Shown in pieces: positions 44,166 to 53,967 of a DNA stretch of 64,000 bases (position 1 is its first letter; each line of letters starts with the position of its first letter). The notes under the pieces are model-generated. The model was not told the DNA's origin, made no database searches, and saw only the letters and a list, made by a program, of their open reading frames with translations. The position numbers and the translations under genes were made by a program. The stretch spans positions 1,789,001 through 1,853,000 of the forward strand of contig NZ_JAZHSB010000001.1 in assembly GCF_036924715.1 (NCBI RefSeq). Direction: 5' to 3'. The DNA comes from Bradyrhizobium sp. AZCC 1721. GTDB lineage: Bacteria > Pseudomonadota > Alphaproteobacteria > Rhizobiales > Xanthobacteraceae.

Positions 44166-45266
44166 ATGGACAACACGCCCCTCATTCTGCTGGCTGCCGG
44201 CGGCACCGGCGGCCATTTGTTTCCCGCTGAAGCGCTCGGGGTTGAGCTCATCAAGCGGGGCTTGCGCGTGCGGCTTGCGACCGATGCCCGCGCGTTGCGC
44301 TATAGCGGGCTCTTTACCCGCGACAATATCGACGTGGTGCCGAGCGAGACCGTGCGCGGCCGTAATCCGTTGTCGCTGGCGCGCACCATTATCATGCTCG
44401 GCTATGGAACGGGCGTAGCGCTCAACCTGGTGCGGCGGCTGAAGCCCGCGGCCGTGGTCGGCTTCGGTGGCTATCCGACGCTGCCGCCCTTGATCGCGGC
44501 ACGGCTGCTCGGCGTGCCCGGCATCATTCATGATGCCAACGCCGTGCTCGGCCGCGCCAACCGTTTTCTCTCCAGGCGCGTCAATGCGATCGCGACCTCG
44601 CTGCCCGGCGTGCTCGATCGCGATCCCTCGCTCGCGGGAAAGACCACCACGGTCGGCACGCCGATGCGCCCGGCGATCCTTGCCGCCGCCGCGCAGCCGT
44701 TTGCGTCTCCGGAACCGAACGGGCCGCTGCGCTTGCTGGTGGTCGGCGGCAGCCAGGGCGCGCGGGTGATGAGCGACATCGTGCCGGGCGCGATCGAACG
44801 GCTCGAGCCGGTGCTGTGGAGCCGCATCGCCCTGACGCAGCAGGCGCGCGAGGAAGACATGGCGCGGGTGCGGGCGATCTACGACCGGCTCAAGATCAAG
44901 GCCGAACTTGCGCCGTTCTTTACCGACCTGCCGGCACGGCTGGCGTCCAGCCATCTGGTGGTCTCGCGCTCCGGCGCCGGCACCGTGGCGGAACTCGCCG
45001 CGATCGGCCGGCCCGCGATTTTGGTGCCATTGCCCGGCGCGATCGACCAGGACCAGTTCGCCAATGCCGGCGTATTGGCGAAGGTGGACGGCGCTTTGCG
45101 GATTCCGCAAGGAGAATTCACCCCCGACCGGCTGGCCGCCGAAATCTCTGCCTTTGCCGCCGAGCCCGCCCGGCTGGCCGCGATGGCCGCCGCTGCCCGC
45201 CAGGTCGGCCGGCTCGATGCCGCGGAACGGCTGGCCGATCTGGTCATGAAAACGGCCGGAATTTGA
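44166..45266 (+). CDS. murG: Lipid II synthase MurG
   Basis: A 366-residue GT-B glycosyltransferase at the inner face of the membrane that adds GlcNAc to lipid I. The first glycine loop AAGGTGGHLFPAEAL (residues 10-24), the second loop GFGGYPTLPPLIAA, HDANAVLGRANRFL (catalytic-region His) and the donor-binding VVGGSQGARVMSD, SRSGAGTVAELAAIG and PLPGAIDQDQFANA segments are all present. 38 bases separate it from ftsW; a repeat-filled 193-base gap follows. Confidence 0.96.
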   Translation: MDNTPLILLAAGGTGGHLFPAEALGVELIKRGLRVRLATDARALRYSGLFTRDNIDVVPSETVRGRNPLSLARTIIMLGYGTGVALNLVRRLKPAAVVGFGGYPTLPPLIAARLLGVPGIIHDANAVLGRANRFLSRRVNAIATSLPGVLDRDPSLAGKTTTVGTPMRPAILAAAAQPFASPEPNGPLRLLVVGGSQGARVMSDIVPGAIERLEPVLWSRIALTQQAREEDMARVRAIYDRLKIKAELAPFFTDLPARLASSHLVVSRSGAGTVAELAAIGRPAILVPLPGAIDQDQFANAGVLAKVDGALRIPQGEFTPDRLAAEISAFAAEPARLAAMAAAARQVGRLDAAERLADLVMKTAGI

Positions 45267-45291
45267 CGTCCTCGATGGCCCAAAAAGCGCT

Positions 45292-45444
45292 TGTCATGTC
45301 CCGCGAAAGCGGGGCATCCAGTATGCCGCGGCGCCTGATTTGAGCCTTGGCTCTTAGGAATACTGGCTCTTAGGAATACTGGCTTCGCGGAATACTGGAT
45401 CGCCCCACCCCTGTGCGCAATTGCGCACATGGCGGGCGATGACG
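45292..45444. repeat. Dispersed repeat between murG and murC with 16-bp tandem duplication
   Basis: Element beginning TGTCATGTCCCGCGAAAGCG and ending in GTGCGCAATTGCGCAC and GGCGGGCGATGACGG. Inside it, the 16-mer GGCTCTTAGGAATACT is repeated exactly at 45349-45364 and 45365-45380, followed by a degenerate third unit. Its right end runs to within 15 bases of the murC start, overlapping possible upstream starts. Confidence 0.8.
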
Positions 45445-45459
45445 GCCAAGGACAAACCC

Positions 45460-46863
45460 ATGAGACTGCCGCGCGAGATCGGACCCATTCACTTCGTCGG
45501 GATCGGCGGCATCGGCATGAGCGGCATCGCCGAAGTGCTCGTCAATCTCGGCTACATCGTGCAGGGCTCGGACGCTTCCGAAAGCGGCAATGTCGCGCGG
45601 CTGCGGGAGAAGGGCGTCAAGGTCTCGGTCGGCCACAAGGCCGAGAATGTCGACGGCGCCGACGTGGTCGTGGTCTCGACCGCGATCAAGCGCGACAATC
45701 CCGAACTGATGGCGGCTCGCGCGCAGCGCATCCCGGTGGTGCGTCGCGCCGAAATGCTGGCCGAACTGATGCGGCTGAAAAGCTGCGTCGCGATTGCCGG
45801 CACCCATGGCAAGACCACGACGACATCGATGGTCGCGGCGCTGCTCGATGGCGGCAATCTCGACCCGACCGTCATCAATGGCGGCATCATCAACGCCTAT
45901 GGCACCAATGCGCGGCTGGGAGCGGGCGACTGGATGGTGGTGGAAGCCGACGAGAGCGACGGCACGTTTTTGAAACTGCCGACCGACGTGGCCATCGTCA
46001 CCAATGTCGATCCTGAGCATCTCGATCATTTCAAGACCTTCGAGGCGATCCAGGACGCGTTCCGCAATTTCGTCGAGAACGTGCCGTTCTACGGCTTTGC
46101 GGTGATGTGCATCGATCACCCGGTGGTGCAGAGCATCGTCGGCCGGATCGAGGATCGCCGCATCATCACCTACGGCGAAAACCCGCAGGCCGATGCGCGG
46201 CTGATGGACCTGACGCCGATCGCCGGCGGATCGAAGTTCAAGGTTGCGATCCGCAACCGCAAGACGGAGGCCACGCACGAGATAACGGACATAGCGTTGC
46301 CGATGCCGGGCCGGCACAATGCGTCGAATGCGACCGCGGCGATTGCGGTGGCGCACGAACTCGGCATCTCCGACGAAGCGATCCGCAAGGCAATCGCGGC
46401 ATTCGGCGGCGTCAAGCGGCGCTTCACCCGCACCGGCGAGTGGAACGGCGTCACCGTGATCGACGACTATGGCCATCACCCCGTCGAGATCGCTGCAGTG
46501 TTGAAGGCTGCGCGTGACTCCTATAGCGGCAAGATCATCGCCGTGGTGCAGCCACACCGCTTCACCCGCCTGCAGTCGCTGTTCGAGGAGTTCTGCACCT
46601 GCTTCAACGACGCCGATGCGGTCATCGTCGCCGAGGTCTATCCGGCAGGTGAGGCGCCGATCGAAGGCATCGACCGCGACCACTTTGTGCTCGGCCTGCG
46701 CGCGCATGGCCACCGTGAAGTGGTCCCGCTGCCGAGTTCGACGGAACTCGCAAAAGTCGTCCGCGGCATCGCCAACCCCGGCGACCTCGTCGTCTGCTTA
46801 GGGGCCGGCAACATCACGCAATGGGCCTACGCACTGCCGGGCGAATTGAAGGCGTTGGGGTGA
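45460..46863 (+). CDS. murC: UDP-MurNAc:L-alanine ligase
   Basis: A 467-residue cytoplasmic Mur ligase adding the first peptide residue, L-alanine. ATG 45460 gives the family start [20 protein letters not shown] and has AAGGA 8 bases upstream; TTG 45421 and ATG 45439 lie inside the repeat. The ATP loop is [11 protein letters not shown] with Lys118; [12 protein letters not shown] and [10 protein letters not shown] are typical of MurC. The gene is intact despite repeats on both sides. Confidence 0.96.
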   Translation: MRLPREIGPIHFVGIGGIGMSGIAEVLVNLGYIVQGSDASESGNVARLREKGVKVSVGHKAENVDGADVVVVSTAIKRDNPELMAARAQRIPVVRRAEMLAELMRLKSCVAIAGTHGKTTTTSMVAALLDGGNLDPTVINGGIINAYGTNARLGAGDWMVVEADESDGTFLKLPTDVAIVTNVDPEHLDHFKTFEAIQDAFRNFVENVPFYGFAVMCIDHPVVQSIVGRIEDRRIITYGENPQADARLMDLTPIAGGSKFKVAIRNRKTEATHEITDIALPMPGRHNASNATAAIAVAHELGISDEAIRKAIAAFGGVKRRFTRTGEWNGVTVIDDYGHHPVEIAAVLKAARDSYSGKIIAVVQPHRFTRLQSLFEEFCTCFNDADAVIVAEVYPAGEAPIEGIDRDHFVLGLRAHGHREVVPLPSSTELAKVVRGIANPGDLVVCLGAGNITQWAYALPGELKALG

Positions 46864-46928
46864 TGATGCTTGCACTCGCCGTGGACGTCGAAGGGAAGTG
46901 CAGCCATGAAGGCCGGCGTTTGCGGCCA

Positions 46929-47080
46929 CCCCTCTCCCTAACCCTCCCCCGCAAGGGGGGAGGGAACCCTACCGCTGGTGCGTCCCTGACTGAGCCAATC
47001 GATGTAGCTTTTCCTGCGTGTGAGGTGAGCACGCTGGTCAGGCTCCCTCCCCCCTTGCGGGGGAGGGTTGGGGAGAGGGG
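46929..47080. repeat. Long palindrome between murC and murB
   Basis: Arms of about 37 bp: left from CCCCTCTCCCTAACCCTCCC (46929-46965), right ending GGGTTGGGGAGAGGGG (47044-47080), each containing a CCGCAAGG/CCTTGCGG step. The 78-base middle is unrelated. It is a dispersed Bradyrhizobium-type element that could fold into a large hairpin in the mRNA between two essential genes. Confidence 0.85.
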
Positions 47081-47152
47081 TAAGCCCCGGGCGGTGGCGT
47101 CAAACGCAACGCTCTGCACTCCCAAACTACATCGCGAGACGGTTGGCGCGGC

Positions 47153-48073
47153 ATGACCTTCCCCGACATCACGCCCGATCTGAAAGCCGCGATGCCGCAA
47201 TTGCGCGGCCGGCTGTTGGCGAACCAGTCGCTCGCCGAGTTGACCTGGTTTCGCGTCGGCGGGCCGGCGCAGGTGTTGTTCACGCCTGCGGACGAAGACG
47301 ATCTCGCGTATTTCTTAAAGCTGCTTCCGAAGGAACTGCCGGTCTATGTGGTCGGCGTCGGCTCCAATTTGATCGTGCGCGACGGCGGTATGCCGGGCGT
47401 GGTGATCCGGCTGTCGCCGCGGGCGTTTGGCGAGACCAGGGCCGAGGGCGATATCGTGAGCGCGGGCACGGCTGCGCTGGACAAGCGCGTGGCAGAAACG
47501 GCGGCGGCGGCCGGGATCGGCGGCATGGAATTCTTCTTCGGCATTCCCGGCAGCATCGGCGGCGCGTTGCGGATGAATGCCGGCGCCAATGGAAGCGAGA
47601 CCAAGGACGTGCTGGTCGAGGCGACCGGCATCGGCCGCGACGGCACGAAGCATGTCTTCTCCAATGCCGACATGAAGTTCGTCTATCGCAACAGTGGCGT
47701 CGATCCCTCAGTCATTTTCACCTCCGCGCGCTTTCGCGGGCAGATCACGGACGCCGAAACCATCCGCGCCCGGATGAACGAGGTGCAGAGCCATCGCGAA
47801 ACCGCGCAGCCGATTCGCGAAAAGACCGGTGGCTCCACCTTCAAGAATCCGCCCGGCAACAGCGCCTGGAAACTGATCGACGCCGCCGGCTGCCGCGGGC
47901 TTCGCGTCGGCGGGGCGCAGGTCTCGGAAATGCACTGCAATTTCCTCATCAACACCGGCAACGCCACCGGGCATGATATTGAAACGCTGGGCGAAACCGT
48001 GCGCGAGCGGGTTAAAGCGAATTCTGGAATCGAGCTGCACTGGGAAATCAAGCGGATCGGGATTTCCGCATAG
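47153..48073 (+). CDS. murB: UDP-N-acetylenolpyruvoylglucosamine reductase
   Basis: A 306-residue flavoenzyme that reduces enolpyruvyl-UDP-GlcNAc to UDP-MurNAc. FAD-binding PCMH segments: [32 protein letters not shown] and [20 protein letters not shown]. The catalytic serine is in [20 protein letters not shown], a type I MurB pattern, with the downstream [17 protein letters not shown] segment complete. ddl follows after 54 bases. Confidence 0.96.
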   Translation: MTFPDITPDLKAAMPQLRGRLLANQSLAELTWFRVGGPAQVLFTPADEDDLAYFLKLLPKELPVYVVGVGSNLIVRDGGMPGVVIRLSPRAFGETRAEGDIVSAGTAALDKRVAETAAAAGIGGMEFFFGIPGSIGGALRMNAGANGSETKDVLVEATGIGRDGTKHVFSNADMKFVYRNSGVDPSVIFTSARFRGQITDAETIRARMNEVQSHRETAQPIREKTGGSTFKNPPGNSAWKLIDAAGCRGLRVGGAQVSEMHCNFLINTGNATGHDIETLGETVRERVKANSGIELHWEIKRIGISA

Positions 48074-48074
48074 A

Positions 48075-48112
48075 TTGCGGGGTTCGATGCTTCGCATCGC
48101 CCCGGAATGACG
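48075..48112. repeat. Dispersed repeat, half copy
   Basis: GCGGGGTTCGATGCTTCGCATCGCCCC followed by GGAATGAC, related to the repeat at 26041-26122. It occupies the murB-ddl gap; a hairpin GATGC..GCATC is at its centre. Confidence 0.6.
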
Positions 48113-48127
48113 GATAGGTAAAGGCTG

Positions 48128-49120
48128 ATGCGAACGACCATTCTCTTTGGCGGCACCAATAAAGAGCGGCTGGTTTCGGTGGCGACCGCGCAGGCGCTGC
48201 ACCGCGCGTTGCCGGAAGCCGATCTCTGGTTCTGGCATGTGGTAGACACCGTTCACGAGGTCAGTTCAAAGGCGCTGCTCGAGCATTCGCGTCCCTTCGA
48301 GGATGAATTCAAGCCGGGCAATCGCGGGATCGCGCTGGAAGCGGCGCTCGACAAGGCGAAGGCGGAAGAACGTGTGCTGGTGCTCGGGCTGCACGGCGGC
48401 CGTGCCGAGAACGGCGAACTGCAGGCGATGTGCGAAATGCGCGGCATTCCCTTCACCGGATCCGGCTCGGCATCGTCGAACCTCGCTTTTGACAAGGTCG
48501 CAGCGAAACGGTTTGCGGCGATTGCCGGTGTCGCGGCTCCGGCAGGCGTCGCCTTGGAAAACCTTGAAGCTGCGTTTGCCGAACATGGCAGGCTGATCGC
48601 AAAGCCGGCGCGAGACGGTTCGAGCTACGGCCTGATCTTCGTCAACGCCAAGCAGGACCTGGTCGCGGTCCGCAACGCCGCTAGAATCGAAGAATATCTG
48701 ATCGAGCCCTTCATCGCGGGCGTCGAAGCAACTTGCGGCGTGCTGGAGCAGTCGGATGGTACGTTGATGTCGCTGCCGCCGATCGAGATTGTCCCGGGGG
48801 AGGGCACCTTCGACTACACGGCCAAGTATCTGCTCAAATCGACTCAGGAGATCTGCCCGGGGCGCTTTTCTCCTGACATCACTGCGCAACTGCAGGATCA
48901 GGCGCTGCGGGCGCACAAAGCGCTCTCCTGCAGCGGCTATTCCCGGACCGATTTCATCGTCTCGGCGAACGGGCCGGTTTACCTCGAAACCAATACCTTG
49001 CCGGGGCTGACTGCGGCCTCGCTCTACCCGAAGGCGCTCAAGGCCCAGGGGATCGAGTTTCCGGATTTCCTGCGGGATCAGATCGCCTTGGCCGAACGCC
49101 GCAGCCGGAAGCGGGCTTGA
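48128..49120 (+). CDS. ddl: D-alanine--D-alanine ligase
   Basis: A 330-residue ATP-grasp enzyme that makes the D-Ala-D-Ala dipeptide used by MurF. The N-terminal FGGTNKERLVSVATA takes the place of the usual GGxSxEREVS. The LGLHGGRAENGELQAMCEMR segment and FTGSGSASSNLAFDKVAAKR are typical, and the metal/ATP end is ETNTLPGLTAASLYPK. The middle ATP-grasp part (LIAKPARDGSSYGL, EYLIEPFIAGVEATCGVL) is intact. The divergent N-terminal motif makes this the less common Ddl branch, but the locus position supports the call. Confidence 0.92.
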   Translation: MRTTILFGGTNKERLVSVATAQALHRALPEADLWFWHVVDTVHEVSSKALLEHSRPFEDEFKPGNRGIALEAALDKAKAEERVLVLGLHGGRAENGELQAMCEMRGIPFTGSGSASSNLAFDKVAAKRFAAIAGVAAPAGVALENLEAAFAEHGRLIAKPARDGSSYGLIFVNAKQDLVAVRNAARIEEYLIEPFIAGVEATCGVLEQSDGTLMSLPPIEIVPGEGTFDYTAKYLLKSTQEICPGRFSPDITAQLQDQALRAHKALSCSGYSRTDFIVSANGPVYLETNTLPGLTAASLYPKALKAQGIEFPDFLRDQIALAERRSRKRA

Positions 49121-49136
49121 CCGGCCGGACGGCCCG

Positions 49137-49153
49137 TTAACAGCCCGTTAACC
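49137..49153 (+). promoter_or_regulatory. CtrA box upstream of ftsQ
   Basis: TTAA-N7-TTAACC, an exact match to the full CtrA consensus, located just after ddl and 279 bases before ftsQ. In Caulobacter, CtrA controls the ftsQA promoter region, so a conserved cell-cycle link here is credible. Confidence 0.6.
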
Positions 49154-49431
49154 CGGAACTAACCTCGCCACGAGAAATGTTGCTAAAATCCTAAGAATTG
49201 TCCGGCAAACCACTCAAAAGAAGGGTCAAAGCGCATCACCAGCCCCCCGTTTTTACACTTTGTTTACCAGGAAGAACGAAGGTTAACGCTGGCGGCGCAT
49301 GTGGCGCTTGGCTGCCGGGGTGCGCTGTTCCGACTTCAGGTCAGCACTTAAGTCCGGCACGGCCGAGACGTCATCTGAGCCAGCGCTCGCAAAAAAAGCT
49401 TGCGGGAACAACACTTGGACAGGCTCGTGCA

Positions 49432-50421
49432 ATGGATGGTGCAGGACGCCTCACGCGGTCGGTGAGATCGGTGGGACCCCAGGCTGACCTGAAAGCAGCC
49501 GCTATTGGAGCGGTCGTGCTGCTGCGCGAGCGGCTGGGCCGTCGCGCCCGCGTCCCGGCGAAGCCCACGATCGATCGCGAACCGCCGAATCGCTTGGTCC
49601 TTCTGGTCGAACGCTATCTGCCGAACCGTACCGGCATTGCCTTGACCGTTCTGATCCTGCTCGGCAGCGCCGGCCTTGGTATCGTCAAAGGCGGTCACGT
49701 CGATGAATTCACGGCGGCGCTCAGCGACGCCCGTAACACGCTGGCCAATTCGGCCGGGTTCCGCATCACAACCGTCGTCATCAACGGCCGCAAGCAACTG
49801 AGCCAGGACGAGGTGCTCGCGATCGGCGGCGTCAGTGGCCGCTCCTCGCTGTTGTTTCTCGACGCGGCCACCGTGCGCGACAAGCTCAAGGCCAACCCGT
49901 GGATATCAGACGCGACCATCCTGAAGCTTTATCCCGGCCAGTTGCAGATCGACATCGTCGAGCGCACGGCGTTCGCGCTGTGGCAGCAGGACGGCCGGCT
50001 GTCCGTGATCTCCGAGGACGGCGCTGTGCTGGAGCCCTATGTGTCGCGCCGCTTCGTGACGCTGCCGCTGGTGGTGGGCAAGGGCGCCGATGTCAGGGCC
50101 CGTGATTTCCTCGCGCTGCTCGACCGCTATCCGCAGGTCCGCTCGGTGACCAAGGCTGCAATCCTGGTCGGCGAACGGCGCTGGAATTTGCGGCTGAAGG
50201 ACGGCCTCGACATTCGCCTGCCGGAGAACGACGTCGGCAACGCGCTTGCCATGTTGAGCAAGCTCGACAAGGAGGACAGGCTGTTCTCGCGCGACATCGT
50301 CGCAGTCGACATGCGCCTGCCGGACCGGCTGACGGTGCAATTGTCGGAAGACGCGGCCAAGGCCCGCGAAGAACTGTTCAAGGACAAGAAGACCAAGAAG
50401 AAGGCCGGTGATTCAGCATGA
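49432..50421 (+). CDS. ftsQ: Cell division protein FtsQ
   Basis: A 329-residue bitopic protein that ties FtsL/FtsB to the divisome. The cytoplasmic N-terminus is basic, the single span is at about residues 68-86 (GIALTVLILLGSAGLGIV), and the periplasmic POTRA domain follows (about 108-178, FRITTVVINGRKQLSQDEVL, PWISDATILKLYPGQLQIDI). The beta domain ends in a Lys-rich tail. ATG 49432 is preferred to a TTG 78 codons upstream, whose translation looks random. The stop overlaps ftsA by 4 bases. The 311-base gap before it has the CtrA box and presumably the promoter. Confidence 0.92.
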   Translation: MDGAGRLTRSVRSVGPQADLKAAAIGAVVLLRERLGRRARVPAKPTIDREPPNRLVLLVERYLPNRTGIALTVLILLGSAGLGIVKGGHVDEFTAALSDARNTLANSAGFRITTVVINGRKQLSQDEVLAIGGVSGRSSLLFLDAATVRDKLKANPWISDATILKLYPGQLQIDIVERTAFALWQQDGRLSVISEDGAVLEPYVSRRFVTLPLVVGKGADVRARDFLALLDRYPQVRSVTKAAILVGERRWNLRLKDGLDIRLPENDVGNALAMLSKLDKEDRLFSRDIVAVDMRLPDRLTVQLSEDAAKAREELFKDKKTKKKAGDSA

Positions 50422-51737
50422 CCGGCCTCGATCGCAACCAGACCCCGAAGACACGTCCCGTCGACCACAAGCGGACGGCGCTGGTGGCTTCGCTCGATGT
50501 CGGCACCAGCAAGATCGCCTGCATGATCGCGCGGCTGAAGCCGTCGCCGCCGAGCGACGCGCTGCGCGGCCGTACCCATGCGGTGGAACTGATCGGCTAC
50601 AGCCAGATCCAGTCGCGCGGCGTCAAGGCGGGCGCCGTGGTCGATCTCGCCGAATGCGAGCAGGCGGTGCGGCAGGCGGTGGCGCTGGCCGAGCGCATGG
50701 CCAAGGTCCGCGTTGAATCAATATTGCTGTCGGTTTCCGGCGGCCGGCTGCAGGGGCAGCTTGTCGAGGCGGCCGCCGATATCAGAGGCGGCTCGGTCAC
50801 CTCTGATGACGTCACCCGGGTGACCTCCACCGGCATGCGCCATGCCACCGGCGAGGGCCGCACGGTGCTGCATGCGCTCCCCGTCGGCTACGCGCTGGAC
50901 GGCGTCAAGGGCATCCGCGACCCCCGCGGCATGGTTGCGCGGCAGTTCGGCGTCGACATGCAAGTCGTTACGGCGGACGCCACCGTCGCCCGCAACCTGA
51001 TGCTGGTGGTCGAGCGCTGCCACCTCAATGTCGAGGCCATGGCGGCGAGTCCTTATGTCGCAGGCCTGTCCGTGTTGACCGACGACGAGGCCGATCTGGG
51101 CGCCGCCGTGGTCGAAATGGGGGCCGGATCGACCACGATTGCGACCTATTCCGGCGGCCGCTTCGTGCACGCGAGCGGATTTGCGCTCGGCGGGCAGCAC
51201 GTGACAATGGATCTTGCACGCGGCGTCGGCGCATGCATTGCGGATGCCGAGCGAATCAAGACGTTATATGGCACCGTGCTGACCGGCGGGTCTGACGCGC
51301 GCGAGCTGATGTCTGTACCGACTGCGGGCGAGGAACACGATGCGCCGCGGATCGTCTCGCGCGCCACGATTGCCAACATTGTCCGGCATCGCGCGGAGGA
51401 GATTTTTGAAATGGTCCGGGACCGGCTCGCGGATTCCCCCTTTGCGGCAGAGCCGAGGGCGCGGGTTGTGTTGAGCGGCGGGGCTTCTCAGCTTACCGGC
51501 ACCGTCGAACTCGCCACGCGCATTCTCAACCGGCCGGTCCGGATCGGCCGCCCGCTCGGTTTCGGCCGGCTGCCCAACGAGGCCAAGAGCGCCTCGTTCG
51601 CGGTTCCCACCGGCCTCCTGGTCTATCCGCAATACGCTCATCTTGAACACGTCGAACCGCGGCATACGCGGCAGCTCAAGACAGGGACAGACGGCTATTT
51701 TGGCAAGGTCGGACGATGGCTTCGCGAGGGCTTCTGA
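50418..51737 (+). CDS. ftsA: Cell division protein FtsA
   Basis: A 439-residue actin-like protein that anchors FtsZ to the membrane. ATPase segments: [35 protein letters not shown] and [20 protein letters not shown]. The SHS2 (1C) subdomain lies at about residues 90-175. The extreme C-terminus [14 protein letters not shown] is the amphipathic membrane-binding helix. The length is a little above the E. coli protein, because of an N-terminal polar extension. ftsZ follows after 88 bases. Confidence 0.96.
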   Translation: MTGLDRNQTPKTRPVDHKRTALVASLDVGTSKIACMIARLKPSPPSDALRGRTHAVELIGYSQIQSRGVKAGAVVDLAECEQAVRQAVALAERMAKVRVESILLSVSGGRLQGQLVEAAADIRGGSVTSDDVTRVTSTGMRHATGEGRTVLHALPVGYALDGVKGIRDPRGMVARQFGVDMQVVTADATVARNLMLVVERCHLNVEAMAASPYVAGLSVLTDDEADLGAAVVEMGAGSTTIATYSGGRFVHASGFALGGQHVTMDLARGVGACIADAERIKTLYGTVLTGGSDARELMSVPTAGEEHDAPRIVSRATIANIVRHRAEEIFEMVRDRLADSPFAAEPRARVVLSGGASQLTGTVELATRILNRPVRIGRPLGFGRLPNEAKSASFAVPTGLLVYPQYAHLEHVEPRHTRQLKTGTDGYFGKVGRWLREGF

Positions 51738-51825
51738 TGACCGGTCCTGTGACCAAACGATTTTCACCAAATCCCGCGGCCGCCGGCCGGGGCGAACCAA
51801 CGCGCGCGTCGTAAGAGAGGTAACC

Positions 51826-53616
51826 ATGGCACTCAATCTGACCCCCCCTGACATCAGTGAGCTGAAACCGCGGATTACCGTCTTCGGCGTCGGTGGAGCA
51901 GGCGGCAATGCCGTCAACAACATGATCACTGCCGGGTTGCAGGGGGTCGATTTCGTCGTCGCCAACACCGACGCGCAGGCGCTGACCATGTCGAAGGCCC
52001 AGCGCATCGTGCAGATGGGCACCCAGGTGACGCAGGGCCTCGGCGCGGGGTCCCAGCCTGATGTCGGCGCGGCGGCGGCACAGGAAGTGATCGACGAGCT
52101 GCGCGACCATCTCTCGGGCGCCAACATGGTGTTCGTCACCGCCGGCATGGGCGGCGGCACCGGCACCGGCGCCGCTCCGGTGATTGCCAAGACCGCGCGC
52201 GACATGGGCATCCTCACCGTCGGCGTCGTCACCAAGCCGTTCCACTTCGAAGGCCAGCGCCGCATGCGCACCGCCGAGTCCGGCATCGCCGAGCTGCACA
52301 AGGTGGTCGACACGCTGCTGATCATCCCGAACCAGAACCTGTTCCGGGTCGCCAACGAAAAGACCACCTTCGCCGACGCCTTCGCGATGGCCGACCAGGT
52401 GCTCTATTCGGGCGTCGCCTGCATCACCGATCTCATGGTGAAGGAAGGCCTGATCAATCTCGACTTCGCCGACGTAAGAGCGGTGATGAGGGAAATGGGC
52501 AAGGCGATGATGGGCACCGGCGAGGCGACCGGCGAGAAGCGCGCGCTGACCGCGGCCGAAGCCGCGATCGCCAACCCGCTGATCGATGATTCCTCGATGA
52601 AGGGGGCGCGCGGCCTGTTGATCTCGATCACCGGCGGCAAGGACCTCACTTTGTTCGAAGTCGACGAAGCCGCGACGCGGATTCGCGAGGAAGTCGACCA
52701 GGACGCCAACATCATCGTCGGCGCCACCTTCGACGAATCGCTCGACGGCATCATCCGCGTCTCCGTAGTCGCCACCGGCATCGACCAGTCGCAGATTGCG
52801 CGCAACGCGGGCACCGCCGCCGCTGCCACCACCACCGCAACCACCGCCTCTGCCACGCCGTCTTCGCCGGACAACCGGCTGGCCGAACTGACCGCTCGCC
52901 TGCGCGCCGACAATGCGCGCCTGGCCGAACGCGCCCAGAAGCTCGAGCCGGCGGCTGCGCCGCAGGCGGTTGCTCCGGCACCTGCCGCTACGCCGGCGCA
53001 GCGCGGCAACGTCGAGCGCGCGGCGCTTGCCGCGATCGCTGCGGCGGTTGAGACGCCGCAACAGGCCCCGATCCAGCCAGCCTCCTATGGCGACGTCACG
53101 GTTCGCCCGATCGCGCAAAAGCCGACGCTGTTCCCGGATCACAAGGAGGCCGCCCGCGTCGAGCCGGAGGCGCCGGCGCCCGAAACCTTCATCCCGCAGG
53201 CGGCCGAACGTCCGCCGGCCCGCACGCCGCGGATGCCGAAGTTCGAGGACCTCCCGATGCCCGCCCAAGCCGAGATCCGGCACGCCCGCGGCGAGCCTGA
53301 GGAGGAGCATCCGCAGAAGACGCGCCTGTCGCTGTTGCAGCGGCTCGCCAATGTCGGCCTCGGCCGCCGCGACGAAGAGACCGAGCCGCCGATCGCGGCA
53401 CGTGCCTCCGGCCCGTCGATGGCGCCGCTGCCCGAACGCAAGCCGCAGCGCACTGTCGCCCAGCAAACGGCGAATCACGAGCCGGTATCGGAGTATGCAA
53501 AGCGCTCGGCACCGCAGGGTCTGGATGTCCATGGCCGCCCGGCACCTGTTGCACCGGCGCCACAGGGCGACGACCATCTTGATATCCCGGCCTTCCTCCG
53601 ACGCCAGGCCAACTGA
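51826..53616 (+). CDS. ftsZ: Tubulin-like division GTPase FtsZ, long-linker form
   Basis: A 596-residue FtsZ. ATG 51826 has AGAGAGG upstream and gives the family N-terminus; the frame is open further up but lacks a start signal. The GTPase fold covers about residues 14-320 with [15 protein letters not shown], the signature GGGTGTG (109-115) and the T7 loop region [11 protein letters not shown]. After it comes a disordered Ala/Pro/Glu-rich linker of about 260 residues, as in other Rhizobiales and Caulobacter. The end [11 protein letters not shown] is the conserved peptide that binds FtsA and other partners. A strong terminator follows. Confidence 0.97.
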   Translation: MALNLTPPDISELKPRITVFGVGGAGGNAVNNMITAGLQGVDFVVANTDAQALTMSKAQRIVQMGTQVTQGLGAGSQPDVGAAAAQEVIDELRDHLSGANMVFVTAGMGGGTGTGAAPVIAKTARDMGILTVGVVTKPFHFEGQRRMRTAESGIAELHKVVDTLLIIPNQNLFRVANEKTTFADAFAMADQVLYSGVACITDLMVKEGLINLDFADVRAVMREMGKAMMGTGEATGEKRALTAAEAAIANPLIDDSSMKGARGLLISITGGKDLTLFEVDEAATRIREEVDQDANIIVGATFDESLDGIIRVSVVATGIDQSQIARNAGTAAAATTTATTASATPSSPDNRLAELTARLRADNARLAERAQKLEPAAAPQAVAPAPAATPAQRGNVERAALAAIAAAVETPQQAPIQPASYGDVTVRPIAQKPTLFPDHKEAARVEPEAPAPETFIPQAAERPPARTPRMPKFEDLPMPAQAEIRHARGEPEEEHPQKTRLSLLQRLANVGLGRRDEETEPPIAARASGPSMAPLPERKPQRTVAQQTANHEPVSEYAKRSAPQGLDVHGRPAPVAPAPQGDDHLDIPAFLRRQAN

Positions 53617-53643
53617 GCTTTTGTTACAACCGAGGTGATCCAA

Positions 53644-53678
53644 GGGGCCCCGGCTGGAACAGTCGGGGCCCTTCTCTT
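53644..53678 (+). terminator. Terminator after ftsZ
   Basis: GGGCCCCG pairs with CGGGGCCC (extended by AAG/CTT with one bulged base) across an 11-base loop, followed by TTCTCTT. It ends the dcw transcript before lpxC. Confidence 0.7.
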
Positions 53679-53967
53679 GGGCCTGGTGCCGGGGTTCAGA
53701 GGATTGGCCAACCAACTGATTTTAAATCATTAATTATTCATTTCGTGACCAAACACCGAAGCTCTAACGGCGTCTGGCCGTGTCGGAGTTTGGTTAACCC
53801 TTGGCGCGAATGCGGCAGAGATAGGGTAACAATCCGTAAAGAAGCGTGAGTTGTGCGCCTTAGGGCAATGTCTATGGTCTGCCGTGACTTGGGGATGCCT
53901 AGAACGCGAATCGGCGCTAGCGCGCGGTTCCCGTCTTTGGGTTAAGTCGGGTAGTGGGCAGTTATCG
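53679..53967. other. Intergenic promoter region of lpxC
   Basis: About 290 bases without a gene. It contains an A+T-rich stretch (53720-53745) and a lone CtrA-like half-site GGTTAACCC at about 53792. An in-frame extension of lpxC from 53851 was rejected for poor composition. No clear -35/-10 was picked. Confidence 0.5.

Noticed and set aside
49198..49431. N-terminal extension of ftsQ from a TTG codon
   Set aside because: The extra 78 residues look random, overlap the expected promoter region, and ATG 49432 gives the normal FtsQ start.
51643..51825. Upstream in-frame extension of ftsZ overlapping ftsA
   Set aside because: No ribosome site and unlikely composition; ATG 51826 has AGAGAGG and the family N-terminus.
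51676..53715. A 679-codon frame antisense to ftsZ
   Set aside because: Product is Arg/Gly/Asp-rich low complexity typical of antisense frames in G+C-rich genes; ftsZ is certain on the other strand.
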